From NCBI GenBank assembly GCA_963721335.1, contig CAVRIV010000008.1:1178001-1242000 (forward strand): a stretch of 64,000 bases of DNA. The letters run 5' to 3'. This DNA comes from CAVXDY01 sp963721335. GTDB taxonomy: Bacteria > Actinomycetota > Thermoleophilia > Miltoncostaeales > Miltoncostaeaceae. The translations under genes and the position numbers were made by a program. The notes below the pieces were generated by a model. The model had not been told where the DNA came from. It saw only the letters and a list, made by a program, of their open reading frames with translations, and did no database searches. Below are positions 54,502 through 64,000 of the stretch, one piece after another. The stretch's first letter is position 1, and every line of letters starts with the position of its first letter.

Positions 54502-55987
54502 CGGGGAGCGGAGTGCGGCGGCCCGAGGGCGGCGGGGAGAGCCTCCAGCACGTCGGAGGCGATCGTGCCGTCGCCGCGGTCGGCCAGCTCGCCGGCGCGC
54601 GCGTGGGCGGCCACCGCGGCCGCCGCGGCCGCGGAACGGCTCCATGCCCTTGGCGAGGAGCGCCGCGACCGTGCCGGTGAGCACGTCCCCGGTGCCGGCG
54701 GTCGCGAGGGCCGGGGTCCCCCCCGCGCTCACCGCGACCTCGCCGCCGGGGCTCGCCACGATCGTCCCCGGCCCCTTCAGCAGCGCCACCGCCCCGGACC
54801 GCCGCGCCAGCTCACGGGCCGCGTCCAGCCGCCCGGCCTCGACCTCGCCGCGCGTGCGGCCCAGGAGGCGCGCCGCCTCGCCCGCGTGGGGCGTGATCAC
54901 GGTCGGCGACGTCCGCGCCGCGAGGCGCTCGGGGGCGTCCTCCAGGTGCCAGAGCCCGTCGGCGTCGAGCACCGCGGGGAGCGCCACCCGGTCCAGGATC
55001 TGGAGCATTGCGTCGGTCGTGCACTCCGCCCGCCCCAGGCCCGGGCCGATCGCGAGGGCGCTCGCGCGACGGGCCTCCGACTCCACCCGCTCGACGGATT
55101 CCGGCGCCAGATGCCCCTCGCGGTCCGGCAACGGGGCGCACATCACCTCGAGCAGGTGCGCCGCGACCGCGGGCTGCACCTCCGCGGGCACCGCCACCAC
55201 GGTGAGGCCCGCTCCGGCCCGGAGCGTGGCCCGGGCGGCCAGGCTCGCGGCGCCCGTCAGCCCCGGCGAGCCGGCCACCACCAGCACCGCGCCGGCCGCG
55301 TACTTGTCGCCCGCCTCGCCCTTCCGCGGCACCGCCGCGACGGCCCCCGCGCCCACGAGCCACGCCGTCGGGGGGAGCGCGACGGCGCCCGGGATGCCGA
55401 TGTCGGCCACCACCACGCGGCCGGCGTGCCCGCGGCCGGGAGCGATCCTCAGGCCCACCATGTCGCCGTGGTAGGTGACGGTCATCCGGGCCCGCACGGC
55501 GGCGCCCTCCACGCGGCCGCTGCCCGCGTCCACGCCCGACGGCACGTCCAGGCTCACCACCGGGCCGTCCTGGCCGGCCATCCAGTCCACGGCGCGGGCC
55601 GTCGTCGTCGCGCGGCGCGCCGCGAGCTCCGGTGCCGAGAAGGGCGTCCACCACCAGCCGGCCGTCCGCCGGGCGCCCGGTGTCGAGAGCGTCGACCCGG
55701 ATGCCCAGACTGGCCGCGATCGCGGCCATCGCGGCGCCGTCGGGCGTCTCGGGAGCCCTGCCGCCGGGGGCCGCCACCTCCACCGCCCACCCGGCCTCGG
55801 CGCAGGTGGCGCGCCACCACCATCCCGTCGCCGCCGTTGTTCCCGGGGCCGACGACCACCAGCGCCGCACGCCGAGCCGGGGAACGCCGCCAGAGCCGCC
55901 TCGGCCGAGGCCAGGCCCGCGCGCTCCATCAGCAGGATGCTCGGGCATGGAGTGGTCCTCGCCCGCCCGCCGGTCGGCCTCGCGCAT
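54498..55987 (-). CDS. nnr: Bifunctional NAD(P)H-hydrate epimerase / dehydratase, frameshifted
   Basis: About 497 residues. N-terminal epimerase: MREADRRAGEDHS, LMERAGLASAEAALAAF and GPGNNGGDGMVVARHL, then SLDVPSGVDAGSG and VTYHGDMVGL. C-terminal ADP-dependent dehydratase: GDKYAAGAVLVVAGSPGLTGAA, IGPGLG, VLDADGLW, TPHAGEAARLLG and ATAGTGDVLTG with the catalytic Asp. It repairs hydrated NAD(P)H. Breaks near 55946, 55870, 55810, 55628 and 54632. The first ATG (55987) is used, but the family usually begins some 10-15 residues earlier (LPDCTPLFDAAA is in frame), so the true start is uncertain. Confidence 0.87.
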
Positions 55988-56059
55988 GGCGGCGGCGTCG
56001 AAGAGCGGGGTGCAGTCCGGCAGGGGCGCCGGGACCGAGGCGCGGGCGGGAGGCAGCGC

Positions 56060-56426
56060 TCAGGCCTTCCGCGACCGCGAGCGCCACCGCCGAGTCGCGG
56101 CCGTGGGTGAGCGAGATGTGGATCCGCTCCACCCCGAGGTGCTCGGCGTGCAGGGCGTAGCGGCCGTGCAGCCGCACGGTGGGCGCTCCCCGGCCGCGCA
56201 CGACCTCGACCTCGCGCCAGCGGGTCATCCCGATGCCGAGCGCCTTGCCGACGGCCTCCTTGGCCGCGAAGCGGGCGGCGAAGTGCTGGGGCGGGTACGC
56301 GCGCGAGGCGCAGTAGGCGGCCTCGTCGCGGGTGAAGCACCGCTCCGCCAGGCGAGGACGCCGCGCCAGCGAGGCCGCGAACCGATCGATCTCCATGATG
56401 TCCACGCCCACGCCGATGATCGGCAC
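56060..56426 (-). CDS. acpS: Holo-[acyl-carrier-protein] synthase
   Basis: About 122 residues, the normal length. It transfers phosphopantetheine from CoA to acyl carrier protein. Metal site Asp in IGVGVDIMEIDRF and Glu in FAAKEAVGKALG. HISLTHGRDSAVALAV is the C-terminal block. The frame has one extra base near the end (EGL-region, about 56063), after which a TGA at 56060-56062 closes it. GTG start. It follows glmS by 12 bases. Confidence 0.9.
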
Positions 56427-56438
56427 GACCCTCGACCT

Positions 56439-58292
56439 CTACTCGACGGTGACGGTCTTGGCCAGGTTGCGCGGCTGGTCCACGTTCAGCCCGCGGGCCC
56501 GGGCGATGCCGTAGGCGAACGATCTGCAGGGGGATCGATCGAGGTGATGGGCGACAGGAGCGGCGGCGTGCGCGGCGCCCAGAGGACGTCGTCGGAGTGC
56601 TGCGCGATCTCCTCGTTGCCCTCGGTGGCGACCGCGATCACGCGCGCTCCGCGGGCGCGGACCTCCTGGATGTTGGAGACGACCTTGTCGAAGACGTGCC
56701 CGTCGGTGGCCACCACGACCACCGGCGAGCCCTCCTCGAGGAGCGCGATCGGGCCGTGCTTCATCTCGCCCGCCGGGTACGCCTCGGTGGGGATGTAGCT
56801 GATCTCCTTGAGCTTCAGCGCACCCTCGAAGCTGACCGGTACGCCGACGTGGCGGCCGAGGTAGAGGAAGAACGGCCGGTCGGCGTAGCGGCCGGCCACC
56901 TCGAGGACCGCGGCCGGCGCGCCCGAGGCCAGGTATCGCCTCCACGAAGTCGGGGATGCGCCGCAGCTCCTCGGCCAGGTCGAGGGCGCCGGCGGCCGTG
57001 AGCGCCCACTTCAGGCGACCGAGCTTCAGGGCGAGCAGCGAGAGGGCCATCACCTGGGCGGTGTGGGTCTTGGTCGCGGCGACGCCGATCTCGAGGCCGG
57101 CGCGGGTGTAGAGCACGCCGTCGGCGTCGCGGGTCGCCTGCGACCCCATGATGTTGGTGACCGCGACCACGTGGGCTCCGCGCTCGCGGGCCACGCGCAT
57201 GGCGGCCAGCGTGTCGGCCGTCTCTCCGCTCTGGGTGATGCCCAGCACCAGGTCGCCGGGGCCGGCGAGGCAGGTGCGGTAGCGGTACTCGGAGGCGACC
57301 TCGACCTGCACCGGCACGCGCGCCCAGTCCTCGATCAGGTACCGGCCCACGAGGCCGGCGTGGTAGGAGGTGCCGCAGGCGACGACGTGGACGCGCTCGA
57401 CCCGGGCCAGGGCGGCGTCGTCCAGCCCGAGGCCGATCGAGCTCGACCGAGCCGTCCGGCTTCAGGCGGTCGCCGATCGTGTCCCAGAGGGCGGCGGGCT
57501 GCTCGTGGATCTCCTTGAGCATGAACGTCTCGTAGCCGCCCTTCTCGGCGGCGTCCTCGTTCCAGTCGACGCGGCGCGATGGGCGCGGGGGCAGCGCCTC
57601 GACGTCGCCGCTCCAGATCGTGTAGTCGCCGGCCTCGACGCACGACCACCTCGTCGTCCTCGATCAGCACCGATGTCGCGGGTCTCGCGCAGGAAGGCGG
57701 GGATCGCCGACGCGACGAAGCGTCTCCCCCTCGCCGACCCCGATCACCAGCGGACACTCCCGGCGCGCCGCCACGAGGCGCCCGGGCTCGTCGACGTGCG
57801 CGGCCACGAAGGCGAAGTGGCCGCCGAGGCGCGGGAGCACCGCGCGCACCGCCGCCGCCAGGTCGCCGCGCGTAGTGGCTCGCGATCAGCTGCGGAACCA
57901 CCTCGCTGTCGGTCTCCGAGGAGAAGACGACGCCCTGGTTCTGGAGCTCGGAGCGCAGGTCGATGTAGTTCTCGATGATGCCGTTCATCACGACCAGCAC
58001 CGAGCCGTCGGTGCTGGAGTGCGGGTGCGCGTTGGCCTCGTGACGCGGCCGTGGGTCGCCCAGCGGGTGTGCCCGACGCCGGTCGTCGACGATGGAGCCT
58101 CCGTTGGACCCCGCGGCCGCCCGCAGGGCGGCGAGGTTGCCGACGGCGCGCACGGCCTCGGCGAGACCCCCGCTCCCCGTCGAGCAGGGCGAACCCGGCG
58201 GAGTCGTAGCCGCGGTACTCCAGGCGCTCCAGCCCCGTGAGGATGAGCTCCCGGCAGGGACGGTCACCCACGTAGCCGATGATCCCGCACAT
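56439..58292 (-). CDS. glmS: Glutamine-fructose-6-phosphate aminotransferase, frameshifted
   Basis: About 617 residues. N-terminal glutaminase with nucleophile Cys2 (MCGIIGYVGDRPC), RLEYRGYDSAGFAL and VVMNGIIENYIDLRSEL. Two SIS domains: GTSYHAG-like entry, ITQSGETADTLAAM, EIGVAATKTHTAQVMAL, and the C-terminal KTVTVE. It makes glucosamine-6-phosphate for peptidoglycan. Breaks near 58170, 58049, 57872, 57720-57640, 57585, 57445, 56935 and 56527 are single-base. AAGGAGG before the ATG. Twenty-three bases after glmM. Confidence 0.92.
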
Positions 58293-58314
58293 GCCGGCCT
58301 CCTTCTTGCGTCGC

Positions 58315-59668
58315 TCAGTCCGCGGAAGAGGGTAGCTCGCCCGCCGAGCTCGTCCGCCGCGAGCTCGGCGATCTCACGGCACCACCGCTCGCACTCGTCG
58401 GCGGTGGGCGCCTCCACCATCACCCTGACCAGCGACTCGGTGCCCGAGGCCCGCACGACCACGCGGCCGTCCTCGCCGAGCTCGGCCTCGCACGCGGCGC
58501 ACGGCCTCCCACACCCGGCGGGCCCCGGGCAGGTCGCCCTTGCGCGCCACCCGCACGTTCACCAGGCGCTGCGGCAGCCGCTGCATGACGGCGGCGGCCG
58601 CGGACAGGGGCTCCCCGCGGGTGCGGAGGGCGCCGAGCAGGTGCAGCGCGGCCGCCAGGCCGTCACCCGAGGGCCCGTGGAGCAGGTTGATCACGTGGCC
58701 GCTCTGCTCGCCGCCCAGGACGAAGCCGCCCTGGCGCATCTCCTCCAGCACGTAGCGGTCGCCGACGTCGGTCCAGCGCACCTCGATGCCCTCGGCGGCC
58801 ATGGCCCGCCGGAAGCCGAGGTTGGTCATCGTGGTGGTGACCACGACGTCGCCGGCAAGGGTGCCCCCGCGCCGCAGGTCCAGGGCGCAGATGGCGAGGA
58901 TCTGGTCGCCGTCGACCGCCGAGCCCGCCTCGTCCACGGCGAGCATGCGGTCGCCGTCGCCGTCGAAGGCCAGGCCCAGATCCGCTCCGGTCGAGCGGAC
59001 CGCGGCCGAGACCGCGGCGAGATCCGTGGAGCCGAAGCCCGCGTTGATGTTCATCCCGTCGGGTTCGGCGCCGATCGTCGTGACCCTCGCCCCCAGCCGT
59101 TCCAGCACCTCGGGCGCGGTGACGGCCGTGGCGCCGTGAGCGCAGTCGACCACGATCGAGAACCCGGACAGGTCCACGGGGCGGCGCTCGAGCAGCGACG
59201 CGACGTAGCGCTCGCGTCCCTCTCCCCAGCGGTCGATGGCGCCGAGACGCTCGGCCTCGGGCCGATCCCCCTCGTGCGTCAAGCGCGGCCTCGACCGCGG
59301 CCTCCTCGTCGTCGGCGAGCTTGAAGCCGTCGCCGCCGAAGAGCTTGATGCCGTTGTCGGCGAAGGGGTTGTGGGAGGCGCTGATGACCGCTCCCGCGGC
59401 GGCGGCGGACCCGGCCACGAGCTCGGCCACCGCCGGCGTGGGCAGCACGCCGAGCAGCGATCACGTCGGTGCCGGCGCTCGCGAGCCCCGCCGCGAGGGC
59501 GCCCTCCAGCATGGGCCCGCTCCGGCGGGTGTCGCGGCCGATCATCACTCGCGCCCCCGGCCCGACACGGCCGCCGAGCGCGCGCCCGATGGAGAGCGCG
59601 AGCTCGGGCGTCAGCTCACGGTTGGCGACGCCCCGGACGCCGTCCGTGCCGAACAGCCGCCGCGCCAC
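58315..59668 (-). CDS. glmM: Phosphoglucosamine mutase, frameshifted
   Basis: About 450 residues. RRLFGTDGVRGVANRELTPE opens the protein; the phosphoserine loop is ISASHNPFADNGIK; the metal site LAFDGDGDR; LGGEQSGHVI and VRASGTESLVRVM close the sugar and phosphate sites. It interconverts glucosamine-6-phosphate and glucosamine-1-phosphate. Breaks near 59460, 59280, 58500 and 58330. GTG start 14 bases after the rpsI stop. Order rplM-rpsI-glmM-glmS is actinobacterial. Confidence 0.92.
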
Positions 59669-59682
59669 GGGCGAGGGGCGTC

Positions 59683-60091
59683 CTAGCGCTTCGAGAACTG
59701 GGGCCGCTTGCGAGCGCCCTTGAGCCCGGCCTTCTTGCGCTCCTTGATGCGCGCGTCCCGGGTCAGGAAGCCCTCGCGCTTGAGGTCGGTGCGCAGCCCC
59801 GCGTCCATCACGGTCAGCGCCTTGGCGATGCCGTGGCGCAGCGCGCCGGCCTGGCCGGAGATGCCGCCCCCGTGCAGGCGCGCGGACACGTCGAAGCGAC
59901 CCTCGGTGCCCGTGGAGGTGAACGGCTTGGTGGCCTGCGTGACGAGCACGCGCGCGACCGAAGAACTCGTCGATGGGCCGGCCGTTGCAGGTGATGGTGC
60001 CGGTCCCGGGGGTGAGGACCACCCGAGCGACCGACGTCTTGCGCTTGCCGGTGGCCTGGTAGCGGGCGACGGAGGGCGTCTCGGTGCTCAT
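59683..60091 (-). CDS. rpsI: Ribosomal protein S9, one frameshift
   Basis: About 135 residues. YQATGKRKTSVARVVLTPGTG, GRPIDEFFGR, VSARLHGGGISGQAGALRHGIAKAL and the C-terminal KKAGLKGARKRPQFSKR are classic S9. One extra base near 59961 splits it after FFGR. As S9 is essential, this break strongly suggests a sequence error. GGAGG lies before the ATG. It follows rplM by 19 bases. Confidence 0.95.
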
Positions 60092-60110
60092 GAATCCTCC
60101 TGGCGAGGGG

Positions 60111-60563
60111 TCATGATGCCACCTCGGCGATGCGGCTCAGACGCAGCGGCTGGGGCTGCTGGGCGCCGTGGGGATGGTCGGGACCGGCGTACAGCTTCAG
60201 CTTCGTGAGCTGCGCGCGGCCCAGCCGGTTCTTGGGCAGCATGCCCCGGACGGCCCGGCGCAGGACCTCTTCCGGCCGCCGCTCGAGCTGGTCGCCGAGG
60301 GTGCGGCTGCGGATGCCGCCGGGATACCCCGAGTGGCGCCAGTACCGCTTGTCGCGAAGCTTGTTGCCCGTGACCGCGATCTTCTCGGCGTTGACGACCA
60401 CGACGAAGTCGCCGGTGTCGCAGTGCCGGGTGAACCACGGGGACCGTTTACCCGACAGGGTCTCCGCGATGACCGACGCGAGCCGTCCCAGATTCTGCCC
60501 CTCCGCGTCGACCACGTACCAGCGGCGCTCGACGGTTCCGGGCTTGGCGCTCTGGGTGCTCAC
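60111..60563 (-). CDS. rplM: Ribosomal protein L13
   Basis: A 150-residue L13, full length: RRWYVVDAEGQNLGRLASVI, GKRSPWFTRHCDTGDFVVVVNAEKI (in parts), YWRHSGYPGGI and RRAVRGMLPKNRLGR. It is an early-assembly 50S protein. The GTG start is 12 bases after GGAGGT, a long gap; no other start fits. First gene of the minus-strand block. The frame is intact. Confidence 0.95.
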   Translation of the reverse strand: MSTQSAKPGTVERRWYVVDAEGQNLGRLASVIAETLSGKRSPWFTRHCDTGDFVVVVNAEKIAVTGNKLRDKRYWRHSGYPGGIRSRTLGDQLERRPEEVLRRAVRGMLPKNRLGRAQLTKLKLYAGPDHPHGAQQPQPLRLSRIAEVAS

Positions 60564-60595
60564 AGGCCGGTTGGTACCTCCACAGACATGGCGAC

Positions 60596-60615
60596 GCGAC
60601 GCGGGCTCGCGTCGC
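60596..60615 (-). promoter_or_regulatory. 5'-leader hairpin of rplM
   Basis: GCGACGCG and CGCGTCGC form a perfect 8-bp stem with a 4-nt loop in the untranslated leader, about 9-28 nt after the predicted transcription start. Ribosomal protein operons often autoregulate through such structures. No role is shown here. Confidence 0.4.
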
Positions 60616-60630
60616 GAGCAGGACCGCGGG

Positions 60631-60659
60631 AGTGTAGGAAAATGCACCGACCGCCGCAA
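60631..60659 (-). promoter_or_regulatory. Promoter of the rplM operon
   Basis: Minus strand: TTGCGG (60659-60654), a 17-bp spacer, TACACT (60636-60631). Start predicted near 60624 with a leader of about 60 nt. Confidence 0.6.
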
Positions 60660-60766
60660 GCGGCGCACTCCCCGCGCTGGACTTCGGAAGCCCAGATGGC
60701 TACAAACGGTACACCGGATAACCGGTGGTCGGTGGTCGGCTTCGGGATTCCGGTGGCGGGGGCACA

Positions 60767-61201
60767 ATGGATACTCGCTCGGTCAGCCGCTGCGTCGCGA
60801 TCGCGGCGCATGGCAAGCGTTGTCAGCAGAGCCCGTTCCGGGGCAGCCCCTACTGCTGGCATCACACGCAGAGCCGCAAGATCTGGGCGCCCAGCCGCCC
60901 GCTGGGCTCGGCCGTGACGCACCGCGTCTCCGAGGCCGCCGAGCGCGCAGAGTCCGAGGAGCGGCGGCTGGGCATCGAGCGGCGGTCGGCCGCGGATCGC
61001 AGGGCGGGGCGGGCGGCCCGCGACGCCGCGGCGCACCGTCTGTCCCAGGCGCTCGGCCCGGAGCGCGTGGAGGAGCTGCTCGACTTCCTGGAGGGCCCCG
61101 CCGACGGCGCCTACCTGCTCGTGCGCGAGTCCGGCGGCCTCGCCTCCGAGCGCAGCGTGACCGAGCGCGCGGAGCGTCACCGGCGAAGCGCCTCCGGCTG
61201 A
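60767..61201 (+). CDS. Protein of unknown function with N-terminal Cys/His motif
   Basis: A 144-residue protein. Residues 9-35 hold C-x9-C-x9-C-x2-H (RCVAIAAHGKRCQQSPFRG, then YCWHH), a likely zinc knuckle often seen in phage and actinobacterial small proteins. The rest is highly charged helix (RAGRAARDAAAHRLSQAL). No function known. Divergent from rplM. Its TGA overlaps the presumed PCMT start. Confidence 0.65.
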   Translation: MDTRSVSRCVAIAAHGKRCQQSPFRGSPYCWHHTQSRKIWAPSRPLGSAVTHRVSEAAERAESEERRLGIERRSAADRRAGRAARDAAAHRLSQALGPERVEELLDFLEGPADGAYLLVRESGGLASERSVTERAERHRRSASG

Positions 61202-61836
61202 GGCCCGCCGCGGGCGCCGACCTGCTGCGCACGCTGCGCGTGCGGGGCGTTCGCGACCCGAGGATCCTGGCCGCGGTGGCCGGCGTTGACCGCGCAGCCT
61301 TCGTCGATCCCGAGGCCGCCGAGCGCGCCGGTGAGGACGAGCCCCTCCCCCTCGCGGAGGGCCAGACCACCTCGCAGCCGCTGGTCATCGCCGCCATGGC
61401 CGCTGCCCTCGACCTACAGCCCACCGACCGCGTGCTCGAGGTGGGCGGCGGCAGCGGCTACGCGGCGGCCGTCCTCGGCCGCCTGGCCCGCGAGGTCCAC
61501 TCGATCGAGATCCGGCCGGCGCTGGCGCAGCGCGCGCGCTGGAACCTGGACCGTGCCGGCGCCGTCAACGTCCACCTGCACGAGGGCGACGGCACCGCCG
61601 GCTGGCCCGAGGCGGCGCCCTACGACGCGATCTCGGTGGCCGCCGGAGCGCCCGTGGTGCCCACGGCCCTGCTCGACCAGCTCGCGCGAGGGGGGCGCCT
61701 GGTGATGCCGATCGGGCCGCAGGCGGCCGCCCAGCGCCTGGTGCTGGTGCGGCGCACGGCCGACGACCGACTCGTGGCCGAGGACCTGCGGATGCCGGTG
61801 CGCTTCGTGCCCCTGGTCGTGGCCCCGGAGGAGTAG
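61198..61836 (+). CDS. pcm: Protein-L-isoaspartate O-methyltransferase-like protein
   Basis: About 212 residues of the PCMT family, which methylates isoaspartate to repair damaged proteins. Marks: LLRTLRVRGVRDPRILAAV, EPLPLAEGQTTSQPLVIAAM, SAM motif VLEVGGGSGYAAAVLGRLA, and APYDAISVAAGAP. The N-terminal helix needs a start before residue 15, but no ATG, GTG or TTG is in frame there; CTG at 61198 overlaps the previous stop in the same 4-nt way as other couples here (CTGA). A GTG at 61240 would truncate the helix. Confidence 0.83.
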   Translation: MRPAAGADLLRTLRVRGVRDPRILAAVAGVDRAAFVDPEAAERAGEDEPLPLAEGQTTSQPLVIAAMAAALDLQPTDRVLEVGGGSGYAAAVLGRLAREVHSIEIRPALAQRARWNLDRAGAVNVHLHEGDGTAGWPEAAPYDAISVAAGAPVVPTALLDQLARGGRLVMPIGPQAAAQRLVLVRRTADDRLVAEDLRMPVRFVPLVVAPEE

Positions 61837-61855
61837 GGCTCAGCCCGCCGGCGTT

Positions 61856-62260
61856 TCAGGAACCGCGGGGCCTGCGTGCAGCGGCGCGGAAGGCCTCCAG
61901 GCGACGGCGGTCCCTCTTGCTCGGCCGGCCCTCCAGATCCGCGCCCAGCGGGCGCGCCAGACGGCGCTCCTCGCGACGAAGCTCACGCTGCTCACGGCTC
62001 TCGCGGGTCTCCTCGTAGAGCAGGGCGGCGGCGGCGGCCGATCCCCGCTTGTCGGCCATCGCCCGCACCACCACCGTGATCGTCTCGTGGCCCACCGTGA
62101 CGCTGACCGTCTCCCCGAGCCGGACCTCTCGGGCGGGCTTCACGCGCGTCCCCTCCACGTGGACGCGACCGCCGTGCACGGCCTCGGTCGCCAGCGAGCG
62201 CGTCTTGAAGAAGCGCGCCGCCCAGAGCCACTTGTCGATGCGCGGCCGATCCGAGGACAC
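61856..62260 (-). CDS. S4-domain RNA-binding protein, Hsp15-like
   Basis: A 134-residue protein, the length of Hsp15 (HslR). The S4 domain (about residues 5-65) starts RIDKWLWAARFFKTRSLATE and includes VHVEGTRVKPAREVRLGE. A basic arginine-rich tail follows. Hsp15 rescues stalled 50S subunits carrying peptidyl-tRNA. GTG start chosen because the family starts there. Frame intact. Confidence 0.87.
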   Translation of the reverse strand: MSSDRPRIDKWLWAARFFKTRSLATEAVHGGRVHVEGTRVKPAREVRLGETVSVTVGHETITVVVRAMADKRGSAAAAALLYEETRESREQRELRREERRLARPLGADLEGRPSKRDRRRLEAFRAAARRPRGS

Positions 62261-62331
62261 CAGGCGGATGATCCCACGCCGAGCCCGGGAAGGCCGAGCG
62301 ATCCAGTCCACGCCCACGATGCCGATGACCC

Positions 62332-64000
62332 ATGGATGGACGATCGACCGGGGACCCGGCGAGACTCGGCGCGCGGCGCTTCCAGAGCATCTCGGCGCGC
62401 GTCTGCGTTGCCGCGCTGGTGCTGGCCGCGATCGTGGTCGGCGGTTTCGGCGTGCTCGTCTTGGCGCTCGTCGATCAGCGGGCCGCCCAGTCCCACGCGG
62501 TGCGCACGGAGGAGGTTCAGGCGGCGGCGCGGGACGTTGGAGGGGAGTGTCATCGATCTGGAGACCGGAATCCGCGGCTTCGCGATCACCGCCAACCCGG
62601 ACTTCCTCGCGCCCTGGCAGGCGGCGCGCCTCGAGATCCCCGCGCAGATCGACGATCTTCCGCGCCCTGGCGCGGGACGCCCACCAGCGCGTCGGAGGTG
62701 GAGCGGCTCGCCGGGCTCATCGAGGAATACCAGAGCGGGTGGTCGACGCCCATCGTGGCGATCGCGCGCCGCAACGCCGGCGCCGCGCGGGAGACCATCG
62801 CCCGCGGCGAGGGCAAGCGCCGGATCGACGCAGATCCGCGCGGGGTTCACCGAGTTCCTGGTCGCAGAGCAGACCGTGTCGGCGGGCGCCAGAAGCGATC
62901 AGAGGCGGCCGCCCACCGGGCTCTTGCGATTGCGATGGCCTGCGCGCTCGGCTCCGCGCTGCTCATCCTGGGGTTCGCGGCGTATCTCCGCGGCACCGTC
63001 GTACGGCCCATCCGGCGGGTGGCGGCCGCCGCTCGAGCGGTTCGCGGGGGGCGATCGGGGCGCTCGCGCGACGACCGGCGGCGCGACCGAGGTCGACCTG
63101 CTTGCGCGTTCCTTCAACGACATGGCGTCCACCGTCGAGGCCGAGAGCGCGGAGCGCGAACGGGTGCAGGCGGAGCTGCGCGAGCGCGGCAACGAGTTCC
63201 GTTCCCTGGCCGAGAGCTCCCCCGACATGGTCGCGCGCCTCGACACCCGGATGCGCTTCGTCTACGTCAACGGCGCTCTCACGCGCGCCACCGGCCTGAC
63301 CGCCGAGTATCTCATCGGCCGCTCGGTGCCCGAGATGGACGAGATGCCCGCGCCCGACGGGTGGATCACGACCCTGCAAGGTGTGCTCGACACCGGCCGG
63401 CCGGGAATGATCGTGTACCCGCTCGTGACACCAGATGGGCCCCACTGGTTCGAGTCGCGCATCGAGCCCGAGCGGGACCCCGACGGCGTCGTGGCCCATG
63501 TCCTCGTGCTGACGCGCGACGTGACCGACGCGCACCGCGCCCAGGAGCGCCTGCGGGCGGACGAACGGGAGCAGGACGCCCTGCGAACCGTGGCGACGGC
63601 GGTCGCCGCCGAGGAGTCCGCGCCGGAGTTGTTCGCGCTGGTGGCCGAGGAGGCGGCGCGGGTGCTCGACATGGAGATGGCGGGCGTTTCGCGCTTCGTC
63701 CCGACGGGCCCCGCCCTCGTGGAGGGCGCCTGGTCGGGTCCCGGCGCGGTCGGCGGCGGCGCGGTGGACGAGCTCTGGGGTGATGCCGTCACGCTCACCG
63801 GGGAGGCCACCATCTTCGGCGCTCCCTCGGGCCCCGGCGAGAGTGGCGACGTCAGCGGAGTCGCGGCGCCGGTCCGAGTGGGCCAGCGGCTGTGGGGTGT
63901 GGTCGCAGCCGCCACCACGCGACCGGGCCCCATCGACCCGGCCGCGCCGGAGATCCTGTCGCGCTTCGCCGAGCTGGTGTCGCTCGCCATCGGCAGCGCC
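62332..64000 (+). CDS. CHASE3-HAMP-PAS-GAF sensor protein, truncated by the window end, frameshifted
   Basis: The N-terminal helix (about residues 22-48) precedes a CHASE3-like helical sensor (IDLETGIRGFAITANPDFLAPW in joined frame), a second helix, a HAMP domain (RPIRRVAAAA ... RSFNDMASTVEAE), a PAS domain (FRSLAESSPDMVARLDTRMRFVYVN) and a GAF domain near the end (from about EQDALRTVATAVAAEES). The effector domain, such as a kinase, cyclase or PP2C, lies outside. Extra bases near 62537, 62657, 62832, 62887-62900, 63035 and 63063-63075 split the frame. Confidence 0.8.

Overview
The window is very GC-rich, gene-dense DNA from a bacterial chromosome. I see no prophage, insertion sequence, CRISPR array or plasmid function. 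The content points to an actinobacterium: a SUF operon in actinobacterial order with a Rieske-type ferredoxin and a SufR-like regulator, the block rplM-rpsI-glmM-glmS-acpS-nnr-alr, a WhiG/FliA-type sigma factor, an actinobacterial EF-G-like GTPase, many GTG starts, and a recurrent leaderless promoter (TAnnnT, then 6-7 nt, then the start codon). A deep-branching lineage such as Thermoleophilia would fit, but that is inference.

Layout. 0-5 kb: tail of an MFS permease, a coupled marR-MFS efflux pair, an aldo/keto reductase, two small zinc proteins and small unknowns. 5-16 kb: STAS protein, DUF899 protein, tRNA-Cys, class IV aminotransferase, a membrane acyltransferase carrying two SGNH domains, a Ktr/Trk potassium system, a receiver/thioredoxin-reductase-like fusion, a DUF4242-class III cyclase and Mn-type SOD. 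16-20 kb: a secreted repeat protein, a LuxR/LAL regulator and tRNA-Gly. 20-25.5 kb: AlkD-like repair protein, Nif3-like protein, EF-G-like GTPase, WhiG-like sigma factor, RNase Z-like hydrolase. 25.5-29 kb: lipoprotein, RpiB-like isomerase, glyoxalase II-like hydrolase, Mrp, 7Fe ferredoxin. 29-32.4 kb: a five-gene operon of unknown function with every junction overlapping. 32.4-42.6 kb: SufR-like regulator, two paralogous secreted repeat proteins, then sufB-sufD-Rieske-sufC-sufS-sufU-sufT-iscA. 42.6-51.8 kb: alpha/beta hydrolase, M23 and NlpC/P60 cell-wall hydrolases, beta-helix protein, DMT exporter, M15 peptidase, RNB ribonuclease, PduO-type adenosyltransferase, CAP protein. 52-60.6 kb, minus strand: the ribosomal protein / amino-sugar / alanine racemase / tRNA nucleotidyltransferase block. 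60.7-64 kb: a cysteine-rich unknown, PCMT, an S4-domain protein and a truncated CHASE3-HAMP-PAS-GAF sensor.

A dominating oddity is single-base indels, mostly +1 insertions of G or C, that break many clearly functional genes (sufB to iscA, glmS, glmM, rpsI, mrp, the EF-G-like gene and others). They cluster in some stretches, while others (0-16 kb, 30.3-36.5 kb, most of 42.7-45.7 kb, 60-62.4 kb) are clean. I read these as sequence or assembly errors, so each such locus is given as one gene spanning its fragments, with the breaks described.

The most interesting candidates are: the SufR-like regulator with a perfect inverted repeat over the suf -10/+1 region; the overlap-coupled five-gene operon at 29.1-32.4 kb; the acyltransferase with tandem SGNH domains; a CRP-like site between two divergent cell-wall hydrolase genes; and the repeated leaderless promoter architecture.
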